64,000 nt of DNA from Gordionus sp. m RMFG-2023 (Eukaryota; Nematomorpha; Gordioida; Chordodea; Parachordodidae), in assembly GCF_954871325.1 (NCBI RefSeq), contig NC_088775.1:71587561-71651560 (forward strand). The letters run 5' to 3'. Position 1 is the first letter of the stretch; the number at the start of each line of letters is the position of its first letter. Shown here piece by piece: positions 54,420 through 64,000 of this stretch. A program made the translations under genes and the position numbers. The notes under the pieces are model-generated. The model saw only the letters and a program-made list of their open reading frames with translations. It searched no databases and was not told where the DNA came from.

Positions 54420-56030
54420 CCGCATGCACCAACTTGAATATAAATAAATTTAAAATATTAATTATATATATACTAAAGTTTCACGCATGCACCAATTTGA
54501 ACATAATTAAATTTAAAATATTAATTATATAGATGTTGAAGGGTAATTATTTAGTTTGTGTGTATGGTATTAAATATACTTTTTAATAAATTTTATATAA
54601 ATATTAAAATTTAAGAGTAAAAGAGATAAAATTGTTATGTATACTGTGAGCATGTATTGGAAATATCAAAATTTAAAAATGTGATGGAAATCATATTGAA
54701 TAAAATTTAAAATAGAGGTGCTTTAAGATTTTTGAATTTTAAATATGGGTTATAAATTGGTCCGAAATTTATTTTGCACACATAGCCAGGCCTGATCAAA
54801 AAACCATGGGTTGAAGGTTGAAGGGTAATTATTTAGTTTGTATATGGTATTAAATATACTTTATTAATAAATTTTATATAAATATTAAAATTTAAGAGAA
54901 GAGGTAAAATTGTTGCAATCTATACTACGAGCATTTATTAGAAATATCAAAATTTAAAAATCTGATGGAAATCATATTGGATAAAATTTAAAATGGAGGT
55001 GCTTTAAGATTTTTGAATTTTAAATATGGGTTATAGATTGGTCTGAAACTTTTTTTGCAGACATGGCAAGGCCTGATCAACCAAGGCCCATGCAACTTTC
55101 ATATTATGATTGTATTTTTAAATGCATTGTGACTTTTTATATATTATTTCAGTCCTCAACTATCAAAATTATTATGGTCTTTTGCGGGTTTGAGAAAACC
55201 AAGTGGGATCTGGCTTGAGAATTTTTTTAATATTAGGCATAGGTGTAATATTTAACACAGAATATTTATATGGCCCTTAGGTAAAATCTAATTTAAATAT
55301 ATTTTTATTCAAAAAAATAGTATTCACTCTTAGTCTTAATAAGTGAGCTGGGTTAAAATAGACTAATGGTTTTTATAGATTTGCCTATTTCCAGGCTTGG
55401 GAAAAAATTTAAATTACTATCGGTTGGCCAGGTTTGAGAAAATTTTTTTATAAAATTATTATGGGTTGGGCTGGACTTGGAAAATATTTTTATAAATTAT
55501 ATTGGGCTGGGCTTGGGGAAAATTTTTCAAAATTATTATGAGCTTGGATGCTTGAGAATATTTTTATTATTAATTATAGGTCAGACATTGGCCCAAAACA
55601 AATTTTTTTGCAGGCATGGGTTTGACCTGATCAAAAAACCAAGGCCCATGAAAATCTGAATTTTGATTGTATTTTTAAGTTCATTATGATTATTTAAATA
55701 TTTTATTTCAGTTCTTAACCACCAAAATTATTATGATCTTTCATTGGGCTTGGAACTTTTCATAATTAATATGGCTTTGGACTTTGCCTGGGAATTTTTT
55801 TTAATATTAAATATTAGGTATAAGTAATCAGTAATATTTAACAAATAATATTGGTATTATCAAGTAAATGCTTTAAATTTATTTAGTTTTAATGGATTAA
55901 ACCTGGCATGAAGGGATGAGGGGGTAAGAAGAATAAAAATTGGATATTATTTTCAAATAACAGGTAACATGCATAAAAGTAAGAAGAAAATTTTCATTAC
56001 CCGTCATTTTTGACAGGCTATCTACTAGTA
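54420..56030 (+). mobile_element. Helitron-like element with internal tandem repeats
   Basis: The right end is a Helitron 3' terminus: hairpin CCCGTCATTTTTGACAGG (56001-56018), 7 nt, then CTAG (56026-56029) followed by T. Upstream lie a tandem repeat of about 282 bp (from 54535 and 54817), a smaller repeat of CGCATGCACCAA (about 54422 and 54483) and further duplicated GGCCCATG/TTTCAGT(C/T)CT-type blocks to 55860. No Rep/helicase frame is seen. The 5' boundary is a guess from where the repeats begin. Confidence 0.6.
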
Positions 56031-56749
56031 ATTCTATAAACAAGTAAATTATATATTTTTATTTATGAAATACATTATTATAGATTTAATATTATTTATA
56101 ACAATGCTAATAATTTAATTGGTGTGGTGAGAATTTCCTTAAGCAAGTTAATAATTTTTAAGTATGAAATGAATATTCTAATTATTATCTATTAAATGGT
56201 GAAGAGCAGGTTAATAAATTTTAAGTATGAAATGAATATGCTAATTTTAATTAATTTATTAAAATGAATAATGATTAAATGGTGTGAAATATGATTATCA
56301 CAATCAAAATCCTACTAACAAGTTAATAATTTTTAAGTATAAGATGAATATTCCAATTATATTATTGAATATTGATATTATTTTAAATGGTGAGAAATAT
56401 GACTTTCATAATGAAAATCCTATGAACAAGTACTTTTAGGTATGAAATGAGTATTCTAATTATTCATAATTTAGTATCATATTATATTGATAATAATGAT
56501 TATCACGATAAAGATCATATGAAAATTGCAAAAATTCTTTTCAATTTTATCATCTTAGGAGGAGTACAGATATTTTTGAATTCCAATCAAAAAATTTAAT
56601 TTTAAGGTTTAATATACTTCAATCAAGCAGATATATTACCAAAAATCCCATCCAGTGACTATCTTTTATAAACTTAAACATTACCTCTTGGAATTTACAG
56701 ACATTCGATTTCTGGAGAACTATTAAGAACATCAAGAAAAAACAAAAAA

Positions 56750-56910
56750 AGTAAACAAAATAATTCTTATTTTATTTGATTATATTCCTAATATTGGCAA
56801 AAGCTGCTTGATAAGAAAGATAAGATTGATAATCTCAAAACTATGCTTAAATACTTTCCAAAATCAGATGCCAATTATATGGAAATTTTATTTAATGAAC
56901 TATAATAAAG
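56750..56910 (+). other. Short frame with LKYFPKSDANYMEILF
   Basis: A + strand stretch reads KKDKIDNLKTMLKYFPKS, then DANYMEILFNEL and a stop. It recalls the 'FP.(A/S)D..Y' helices of CUE/RNF216-type regions, but it is short and isolated. It may be a relic or chance. Confidence 0.2.
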
Positions 56911-59212
56911 AATTAAATCCTCCAATATATTCTCTGTGATTTATAAAATTTTATAATGCTATTTTTGGATATGGAACATTTCTATTTAAATTATTGAAGA
57001 TAGAGTTAATTTTTTATTCTATATCCATTTTTTCAAATGTATAAAAATAAATTTTCTAATACAATTTTTTATATAGATATCTTTCTAAGCATTATTTATC
57101 AAATAAAAAAAATTTCTTTCTACGTTTTAATTTGTTGAAAATAGACCATATACATTTTTAAGAACGTTCTCCTTAACATTTAAAACATTATAGTAATTAC
57201 CCGCGATACATAGATGGGAGGGTGGTATGCACTAAGTAAGATGGGGGATTCGATGAGATGGAGTATATATATACGAATATTTATTTCATCATTGAAAAAA
57301 ATTATAATTTTCATTCAATATTTTTATTAAATAAATTGAAATTAAGATTTTTGCATTCTAAATTATAATAAAATATTTAAAAAATCTAAGTGTTTGACAT
57401 AATTTTTCTAAGTACACATCATACATTAAACCTTTCGAACCCCGTGATGCTTTTTAAATCACTATTTTTAAATTAATTTTAAGATATTTTACGCGCCAAA
57501 ATTTTTTTTAGTTTTCAATTAGTAATCTCTACTTATTATTTATATACATCAAAGGTAAAAATTGTTGTTATAATATAATATTATTAATATTTTTGTTTTT
57601 TAAAAAAAAGTAATCATTAAATAATTATCATTATGACATGACAATCATGATGAAAAAATTGGTACCATTGGGTTTTTTGTCATCAATAATGATAATATAC
57701 ATATTTATTTATAAATATTGAAAATCTCATATATAATATAAATTATTTTTCTATATTTTTTACCAAAATATATAAATTTTTTTTAAATGACTTCAATTCT
57801 AGTACTGTAGGGTGATATTTCTGAAGCGAAAATGATCCTGAAGATAAAGTGCTAACAATATATTTGAATTTAACATATGATGTTTTAACTGGGTTTGGGC
57901 TTGAAACTGAGGATAATGAAATACATAATAATAATGATATTATTGAGATTTCTAATAATAAATTAGTTTGGCCACATAAAGATTTGAATGGCTTTGATAT
58001 TAACATTAAAAAATAATTTTTAGCAGCAGAAAAAGATACATCTCCTTTAGGATATTTCAAAATAGATGAAAATATATTAAATTTAATAAAACAAACAAAT
58101 ATATAATCCTTTCAAAAATCAGGAAAATCTAAATACAAATCATCAAGAAATTGAACAATTTCTGGCAGGCGCGTAGCTAGCGGGGTAGCAAAATTTTCTG
58201 AAAAATATAAAAAGGCTTAGGCGAGTAGCCAGCGTAAGGGGGGTGGAGTTTTGATAAAATATAAAAGGGCTTCATGAATTGTGAATAAGTATTTTATTTC
58301 AAATAGGTTATATTCTATTCTAAATATTAGCTAAATATCAAAATTAGTTTATATATCTATTTCTTGTATATAAATATTTTATTTCAAGAAAATTTAAAGT
58401 TAATTTTCTTACATTTTTCAAACCTTAAACACTAATAGATATAGATATAAGATTTTATCAACCAAAAAATTTATTTAAAAATTTCTAGTGTATAAAATGT
58501 TCAGATATCCGAATAGTCAGAATTTGCTGACTACAATTATTTCTAAGACTTCTTTTGCTTCAGAAAAAATGAAACTGCAAAAAGTCTGCACGAAGATGGA
58601 GGAGCCTTCGACATCAATCTGTTAAAGCATTTTTGGATCTAGAATCTATTTTGTATGACCTTGAGGAAATATCAGAATCATTTGAAGCTGATATATTATT
58701 AATATGACTTCCGATTTTTTAATTAAAATATATTAATAAATTTATTGTACAATAATTTTATGAAATATTTTTCAAAAAAAAAGATTTGGCTGAAGTTATT
58801 CGTGAATATTATTATTTTATAAATTAGAAGACCGAGAGATAATATCGACCAGGAATTTCTCGAAATTTATGTAATTGCTGAGTTGAAAGCGAAATTATAT
58901 GATTTTGAAATTCACAAGCCTAGACTTTATAGACAAACATATCGTTCCAATATTAACGTGGAATCAATGAGGATCAATATAAAATAACCTTTTTTATTCC
59001 ACTTTTAGATTTAATCTTGACTCAAATCAATGAACGATTTGTGATTTATCAAAAAATTAAATATTTAGCTATATTTTATTGAAAGAATATAAAATGTGAA
59101 CCCGAACCCTTTTTAAAAGTGAAGGGTCCAAGGGTTCTAGGTGTCATAAAAAAATTTAAAAATAAAATTATTTATTTAAAAAATAATATAAATTTTATTA
59201 ACTTTTTTTGTG

Positions 59213-59549
59213 GAAAATCGGGTTCGGGCCGGGCCTAATATTTTTAAATAAATTTCGGGTCGGATCGGACCTTGGAAATTTTATTAAATATATCTAAATT
59301 TATCAATTTTATATTAAGTATTTTATGTAAAATAAAAAATTTTGATTTAATTTATTGAAACTAAACGCTATATAACTTATGTCTTTTATTTTAAGTAATT
59401 ATAAAAATTAATTTCTATATTTAAATAAATTCGGGCCTGGCCGGGCAGGTAAATTTTTTTAAAATATATTTCGGGTTCGGCCTGGCAAAACTTTTTTTAA
59501 AAAAAATTTCGGACCGGGCTTGAAAAATTAGGCCCGATGCAGATCACTA
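59213..59549. mobile_element. GC-rich miniature hAT-type element, innermost of the nest
   Basis: In reverse complement it begins TAGTGATCTGCATCGGGCCT, identical to the 44531 and 21046 copies, with the same GGCCCGG islands. The left boundary is indistinct and no target duplication is seen. Confidence 0.75.
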
Positions 59550-59673
59550 ATTGATATCATAAATTATTCTAGTATAATAAATGTAAATTTATTAATATAC
59601 TATGTTATAGAAATAAGTTGATTATTTTGAAAGTGAATTATTTTGTAGTACAAGTAATAATATTTTAATTTAA

Positions 59674-59907
59674 ATGACAACATGTTGGTCCTCAATTTGT
59701 AAGATGCTAGAACGATTATTAAGTTTGAAAGATTTCTGTAATAATTTTATTATAGGAGCATGTGAAATCATTTTGTCGGAAGATGATTGGTGCCAAATAA
59801 AGGACCTTACTAGTGTATTAGTTCCTTTAAAAATAACAATATTAAGATTACAATCAGAACAATTATGTTTATTTGATTTTAAGGCATATGGATTAGATGC
59901 CGATTAG
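59674..59907 (+). pseudogene. hAT transposase fragment
   Basis: A 77-residue frame, MTTCWSSICKMLERLLSLKD and onward, matches the 'TRWNS...MLERLL.LK' region of hAT transposases just before the catalytic core insertion. It ends at a stop shortly before the next fragment. Confidence 0.75.
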
Positions 59908-59931
59908 ATTTAGAGAAATTTACAGTCTTTT

Positions 59932-60264
59932 TTGTACGAAATATTAGAAAACATGAAAATTCAAGAGCAACAATATTTGCAAAATAGTGTTGTATACGCT
60001 TCTATATATTTAGACCCTCGATATCAAGTTTTATTGAGTATTGAGCAAAAACAAATGGCTAAAGACCATCTTAAGGATTTATGGCATAAGCAAAACTCCA
60101 TTATTTACAATATATTAGAGGCTACGACAATACCTATTGGTTGTAGTGATAATAATAATGATGGCAACATTGATGGTCTTAAAATTTTACTTTTAGATAG
60201 AGAAAAAAAATCAAATTATCATCAGATAGAAAGGAGGATCAAAAAATGCCTATTGCATCTTTAA
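59932..60264 (+). pseudogene. hAT transposase fragment, LDPRY region
   Basis: A 110-residue frame with VVYASIYLDPRYQVLLS, the conserved hAT LDPRYK motif. Downstream (60310-60530) further relic sequence, SIYPELYILSRIF and EFSSLKYILS, corresponds to the C-terminal dimerisation domain in broken frames. Confidence 0.8.
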
Positions 60265-61830
60265 TAGTAAAGTTCTCAGAAGTTAAGAGAATAAATAAGG
60301 ATATAAATATTTTAAAATTGTGGGAAGAAAATTCTTCAATATATCCAGAATTATATATCTTATCTAGAATCTTCATGAATGTACTGGCGACACAAGTACA
60401 ATATTTATAAAAACTATCTATTTTAGGTATGGGTAGAACGTGAATTTTCATCCTTGAAATATATTTTGTCTATATTTTACGTGGAAATCTCAAGGGTGAT
60501 ATTTTAGAAGATATTATGATTGTGCGAGAATAAAACATTTAAAATATAAATTATTTCATTTTTAAATTTTTCATGTAAATTAAGAATATGTATATATTAA
60601 AGTATAATATTAAATGAATGAAAAAAAAATCTTATTTGAGTCATTATTTTTATGTTCCCTGAACTCGAATCCTGGACCCGGGTCCTTTCAAATTTTATTC
60701 CTGTACCCGGACCTGGACCCTTTTTTTGTGTCGAAGGGTTCACATCCCTGATATAAAGGTATCTAAAGGCCAATTAATTTCAGAATTTAAATTGTATGAA
60801 GGATTCATTTTTTAATCCTCCAGAAATACAGTGGAAGCATTGTATACTTTAAAATATATTTTATAAGTTTTCAAAATATATTAAAATTACTGTATATTTT
60901 GACAATGATACCAATTAGTGCAAGCACTAATGAGGGGACCTTTTCTTCATTAAAGAGAATAAAAACTTATATCAAAAGTATGTCATCTTAAAATTGATTG
61001 AATAGACTAGCTTTACTCATAGAAATTTCCCCAACACAAAACAAATTATTAAAAAATTGGCACAATTGCAAAGAAGATTAAATTTTTATTTATGACCGAT
61101 ATATTGACTAACTTTTTAAATCATATAAAATGTTTAATTTTATATTTTATTGTGATTTACATACCGGCTTATATAGATATTTTTTAACCGTACTTAATAT
61201 TTTTTATTTCCAAATATTTTATTATTTGTTTCGAAATTATCATATTTGATCTAATAAATTTTGTATGATGATTAGTTCTAATACATTTTAATGATTCAAA
61301 AAAAATTATTTCAATATAAAAAAATTGCCCCCCCCTCCCCCCGTAGAAAATTCCTGATTACGCACCTGATTTCTGGGAATTCATCTCTACATAGTATAAA
61401 AATGCCAAAAATTCGACAATATTGGACCTTGGAGACAACTATTCCCTAAATTGCACAATGTATGAGTAAGAATAGAATGTTAGGATTAAGAAAATATTTC
61501 CATATAAATGACCCCAAATTATACAATGTATGAGTAAGAATAGATTGTTAGGATTAAGAAAATATTTTCAATAGTAATCCCCAATTATGACAAAAATTTT
61601 AAAATAAGGCCATTTACAGATGCACTGAAGGCAAGCTTCAGTAAGATTGAATTGGAGAAAAATATATCTATTGATGAAATATTCCCCTTCAAAATAAAGC
61701 AATATATATGTTCAAAGTCATACAAATGGGGGATAAAATTTTCACGTTATGTAGATCCTTGGGAATTCTACATGACTTCAAAATATATCTAAGAAAATCA
61801 ATAACACAATAAAGGTTTGGGGAAAAGTAG

Positions 61831-64000
61831 AATATAAATTAGACATATATAATTAAACCTCAATTTTAAAAATAATTTTTATTGCATCAATTATTAATAT
61901 ATAATATAAATAAAAGTGTAAGAAATATATATAGTCTAAAAATATTTTTTTTCAAATGAATAATTTAGACAAATTAGGGAAGGAGAAAGCGAAAGAATCT
62001 ATAATTTCGTCAATATTTAATATCTAATAAATGGTTGAATTATTAAAAAAAGAATCTTTCATGGTATTACGAAGTCTTGTTTTAATTTGTTTAATTTTAT
62101 TTATTACCCTTTCGGCAGTACACAAGGTAGTAGGAATATAAAATTGATATAGAGAAAAATTAGAAAGTAAACCATAAGGTAACATCAACAAATAGTTTTT
62201 CCGGTCTGAATGATAGGTCTTAGAATCAGCAGCATCAGAGGAAGAAGCTAAACGTTGTATTGATATAAATGTTTTAATAAATACATTTCAATTCTCAGAA
62301 TTTGAAAAGTCTTTAGATTCTTTAATCTCCAGGTTGTAATAATTACATGCTCCTTTTTTAGCCATCATATAAATATTTCGAAACTTTGATATTTCTTTAA
62401 AAACTTGACTCGAATTCAAATGTTAAAACTCACAGATATCCTCGATATCATTTTTAACAAATGCCTTTTCCGCCATTCCCTATGATGTAAAAAAATGATG
62501 TTTGATTTAAAAATATCATGGATTCATCATTAAATCTTTCATGAAACTGCATTATTATCAAATCTGCAGAATCAAATATACTGGTTTTAAAACTCAAATT
62601 TAGATTGTAATGTTTGAAGCCTAGAACTTTCAAAATCAAAAGGTGGATTTCTCACCTTCATAAAATATTGTTCATTTGGAAAAATATTAAAATTCAGTGT
62701 CATTATTTGATAAGATTAAAAAATGATCAATACTTCTCAAAATTAAGGGCAATCTCTTGCCAATTAAATTTGATTTATTGCAAACCTTATAACCTTCAAC
62801 GTGGTTTGCAATTTTGTACAAAGTTTGTTATCAAAACAATATTTTATCCAAAACACAAAGTGATAAAATTAAATTTTTATATTCTAAAATCTATAACACT
62901 AGCCGATAGAAAAAAAAGTACCCCCCTCACCCGTTATATTAACTCATTTTAGGAAGTCGGGTAAATTATTAAATTATCATGACCAGGTTTTTATACTCTT
63001 CATTACATTTTCTTTAAATTAAAAAAAAAGAAAAGAATAGTAGGTGTCCTATAATCACAGATATGTCGCTAGGGGAAAAAAATTCTCTGAGAAAGTTTTT
63101 TTTAAACATGTCTAATGATAAGGGTTAGCTAACGTCAAAGCATAATAAATAAGGTGATCATAAATTTTAATTCATGGATATTATAAATTATATATTATAT
63201 AAAATTGAAAATCTAAAAAAAAACATGAATAGTATTGCGTGGTTATAATATTTTCACGGTCATCTGCATCATATCATAACATTTATGTTAAGTAGTATCT
63301 CAAAAAAAATCATCGCATAATATTATAATATTTTCGATGTTCCTAAACATTTTAGTAATGATTCAAATCAAATATTTTTATGTTTTATTCATTATTCTTT
63401 CTTTTCATATAAATTCCATTTTTTTATAGTTTTACAATGAGATGTGCATATATAATAAATACGGTTATAAACTTATTTTTACTGTGATGAGAAAAAGATA
63501 ACGTAAAATCAATTTGTGTTTTAGCATAATTTTATTATTATTTAAAGAATGAAGATTTAATACTCGATGTCTACCCTAATTAATTAAACGTTAAAAATGT
63601 TATACTTTAACAAAAATTGTTTTTGATCTAAATTTATCTTTTCTTTGTGAAACAATTTGACAAACCAAGTTTTAAAACTTGGAATAATAAAAAATAATTC
63701 TAGCTAATTATAGGAATTATATTAGTGTTACAGGCAAGTAGTGTCACTAGGGAGAATGGGCATAGGCTTAAGCCCTTGAAAAATAAATCATTATGAAAAT
63801 CTAAAAAAGTAATTTTTTAAAAAAATTTGAGCCCCCTAGATTATAAGGGCTAGTGTCGCCACTGCCACGGGCTTAATTTTTTTATTATACAATCAAGTCA
63901 ATAATATGATAAAACCCATTAAATTTAAATAATGAGTTTTTAAAAAAAATTATTTAATTTTCCTTGAAATAGTGTGGAAGATTGTATCAAAATGCAGATA
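61831..64000. other. AT-rich region without recognised gene
   Basis: A minus-strand stretch at about 62040-62640 translates with few stops (RNIYMMAKKGACNYYNLEIK) but shows no known motif. The + frame 62614-62952 is also unrecognised. Both may be decayed repeat sequence. Confidence 0.55.
63733..63866. repeat. Possible small hAT-type element
   Basis: AGTAGTGTCACTAGGG on the left and, in reverse complement, CAGTGGCGACACTAGCCC on the right form imperfect inverted ends of a type common in hAT MITEs. There is no clear target duplication. Confidence 0.4.

Larger units (their letters stand above)
59091..60749 (+). mobile_element. Second hAT transposon nested in copy C
   Basis: The right terminus reads, in reverse complement, CAGGGATGTGAACCCTTCG. 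The left terminus is the matching ATGTGAACCCGAACCC with its first bases lost. ATATAAA flanks both sides, so the target duplication is largely preserved. It codes for a different hAT transposase group (next entries) and contains a GC-rich miniature element (59213-59549). Confidence 0.8.
58166..61368 (+). mobile_element. hAT transposon copy C
   Basis: Termini CAGGCGCGTAGCTAGCGGGG and (reverse complement) CAGGTGCGTAATC, with a perfect 8 bp target duplication ATTTCTGG (58158-58165, 61369-61376). Transposase relics on + include FLEIYVIAELKAKLYDFEIH (about 58850-58920), the R.N..ESM segment and the C-terminal SASTNEGTFSSLKRIKTYIK (about 60916-60975). It is the same family as copies A and B, and is interrupted by a second hAT (59091-60749). 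Confidence 0.9.
57740..61830 (+). mobile_element. piggyBac-like transposase relic, interrupted
   Basis: Left of the inserted hAT the + strand shows decayed N-terminal transposase sequence (KDTSPLGYFKIDENILNLIK about 58035-58100). Right of it comes KMPKIRQYWTLET (about 61400), MSRN-type sequence (61466), KIRPFTDALKASFSKIELEK and SIDEIFPFKIKQYICSKSYK to about 61790. The order matches piggyBac transposases (YW, MSRNRF, PL.D, SIDE). Omitting the hAT and one ATTTCTGG copy restores the EIEQFLGIHLY reading, showing insertion into this gene. A direct duplication of 68 bp lies at about 61455-61590. TTAA termini were not identified. Confidence 0.75.

Noticed and set aside
1-64000. CRISPR array, bacterial operon or phage-like module
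   Set aside because: The tandem repeats seen are long, irregular and transposon-linked; gene structure is intron-split and eukaryotic.

Overview
This is AT-rich eukaryotic DNA from an animal. It carries parts of two multi-exon host genes, both typical of metazoans: a class B (secretin/calcitonin-type) GPCR on the + strand and a type II (delta/eta-like) diacylglycerol kinase on the - strand. All splice sites used in the models are GT-AG and the exon phases join correctly. Divergent sequence, Asn/Ser-rich disordered protein, and abundant hAT, piggyBac, Helitron and RTE-like elements suggest a fast-evolving invertebrate. I cannot name the phylum from this window.

Layout. 1-3365 is AT-rich intergenic DNA with two foldback sequences. 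3366-5201 is a decayed hAT transposon with terminal repeats and a target duplication. The GPCR runs from about 5.5 kb to 23.4 kb in 11 recognised exons (ectodomain, TM1 to TM7). Its first coding exon is uncertain and its cytoplasmic-tail exon was not found. Its introns hold a second hAT copy split by an RTE-like LINE, several short hAT-type elements with GC-rich ends, a LINE reverse-transcriptase fragment, a Helitron end and a tandem pair of tRNA-like Pol III units. 23.4-30.0 kb separates the convergent genes and holds a MULE-like remnant, a short Ty3/gypsy-type LTR fossil and ends of a hAT-like element.

The diacylglycerol kinase runs leftward from at least 52817 to its stop at 30164. Fifteen exons encode PH, C1, C1, split catalytic domain, a very long low-complexity linker, accessory domain and SAM, about 1982 residues. 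A possible extra 5' exon lies near 53.6 kb. From 54.4 kb onward the window is repeat-dominated: a tandemly repeated tract ending in a Helitron 3' terminus (56029), then a piggyBac-like transposase relic interrupted by a hAT, itself interrupted by a second hAT, which holds a small GC-rich hAT-type element (57.7-61.9 kb). No further gene is recognised to 64 kb.

The two host genes are plausible parts of G-protein/lipid signalling (a peptide-hormone receptor and a DAG-clearing kinase), but nothing in the sequence links their regulation; they are convergent neighbours. I see no CRISPR array, bacterial operon or convincing new molecular system. The most informative items are the gene models themselves, the nested transposon stack, the paired Helitron ends and the tRNA-like pair.
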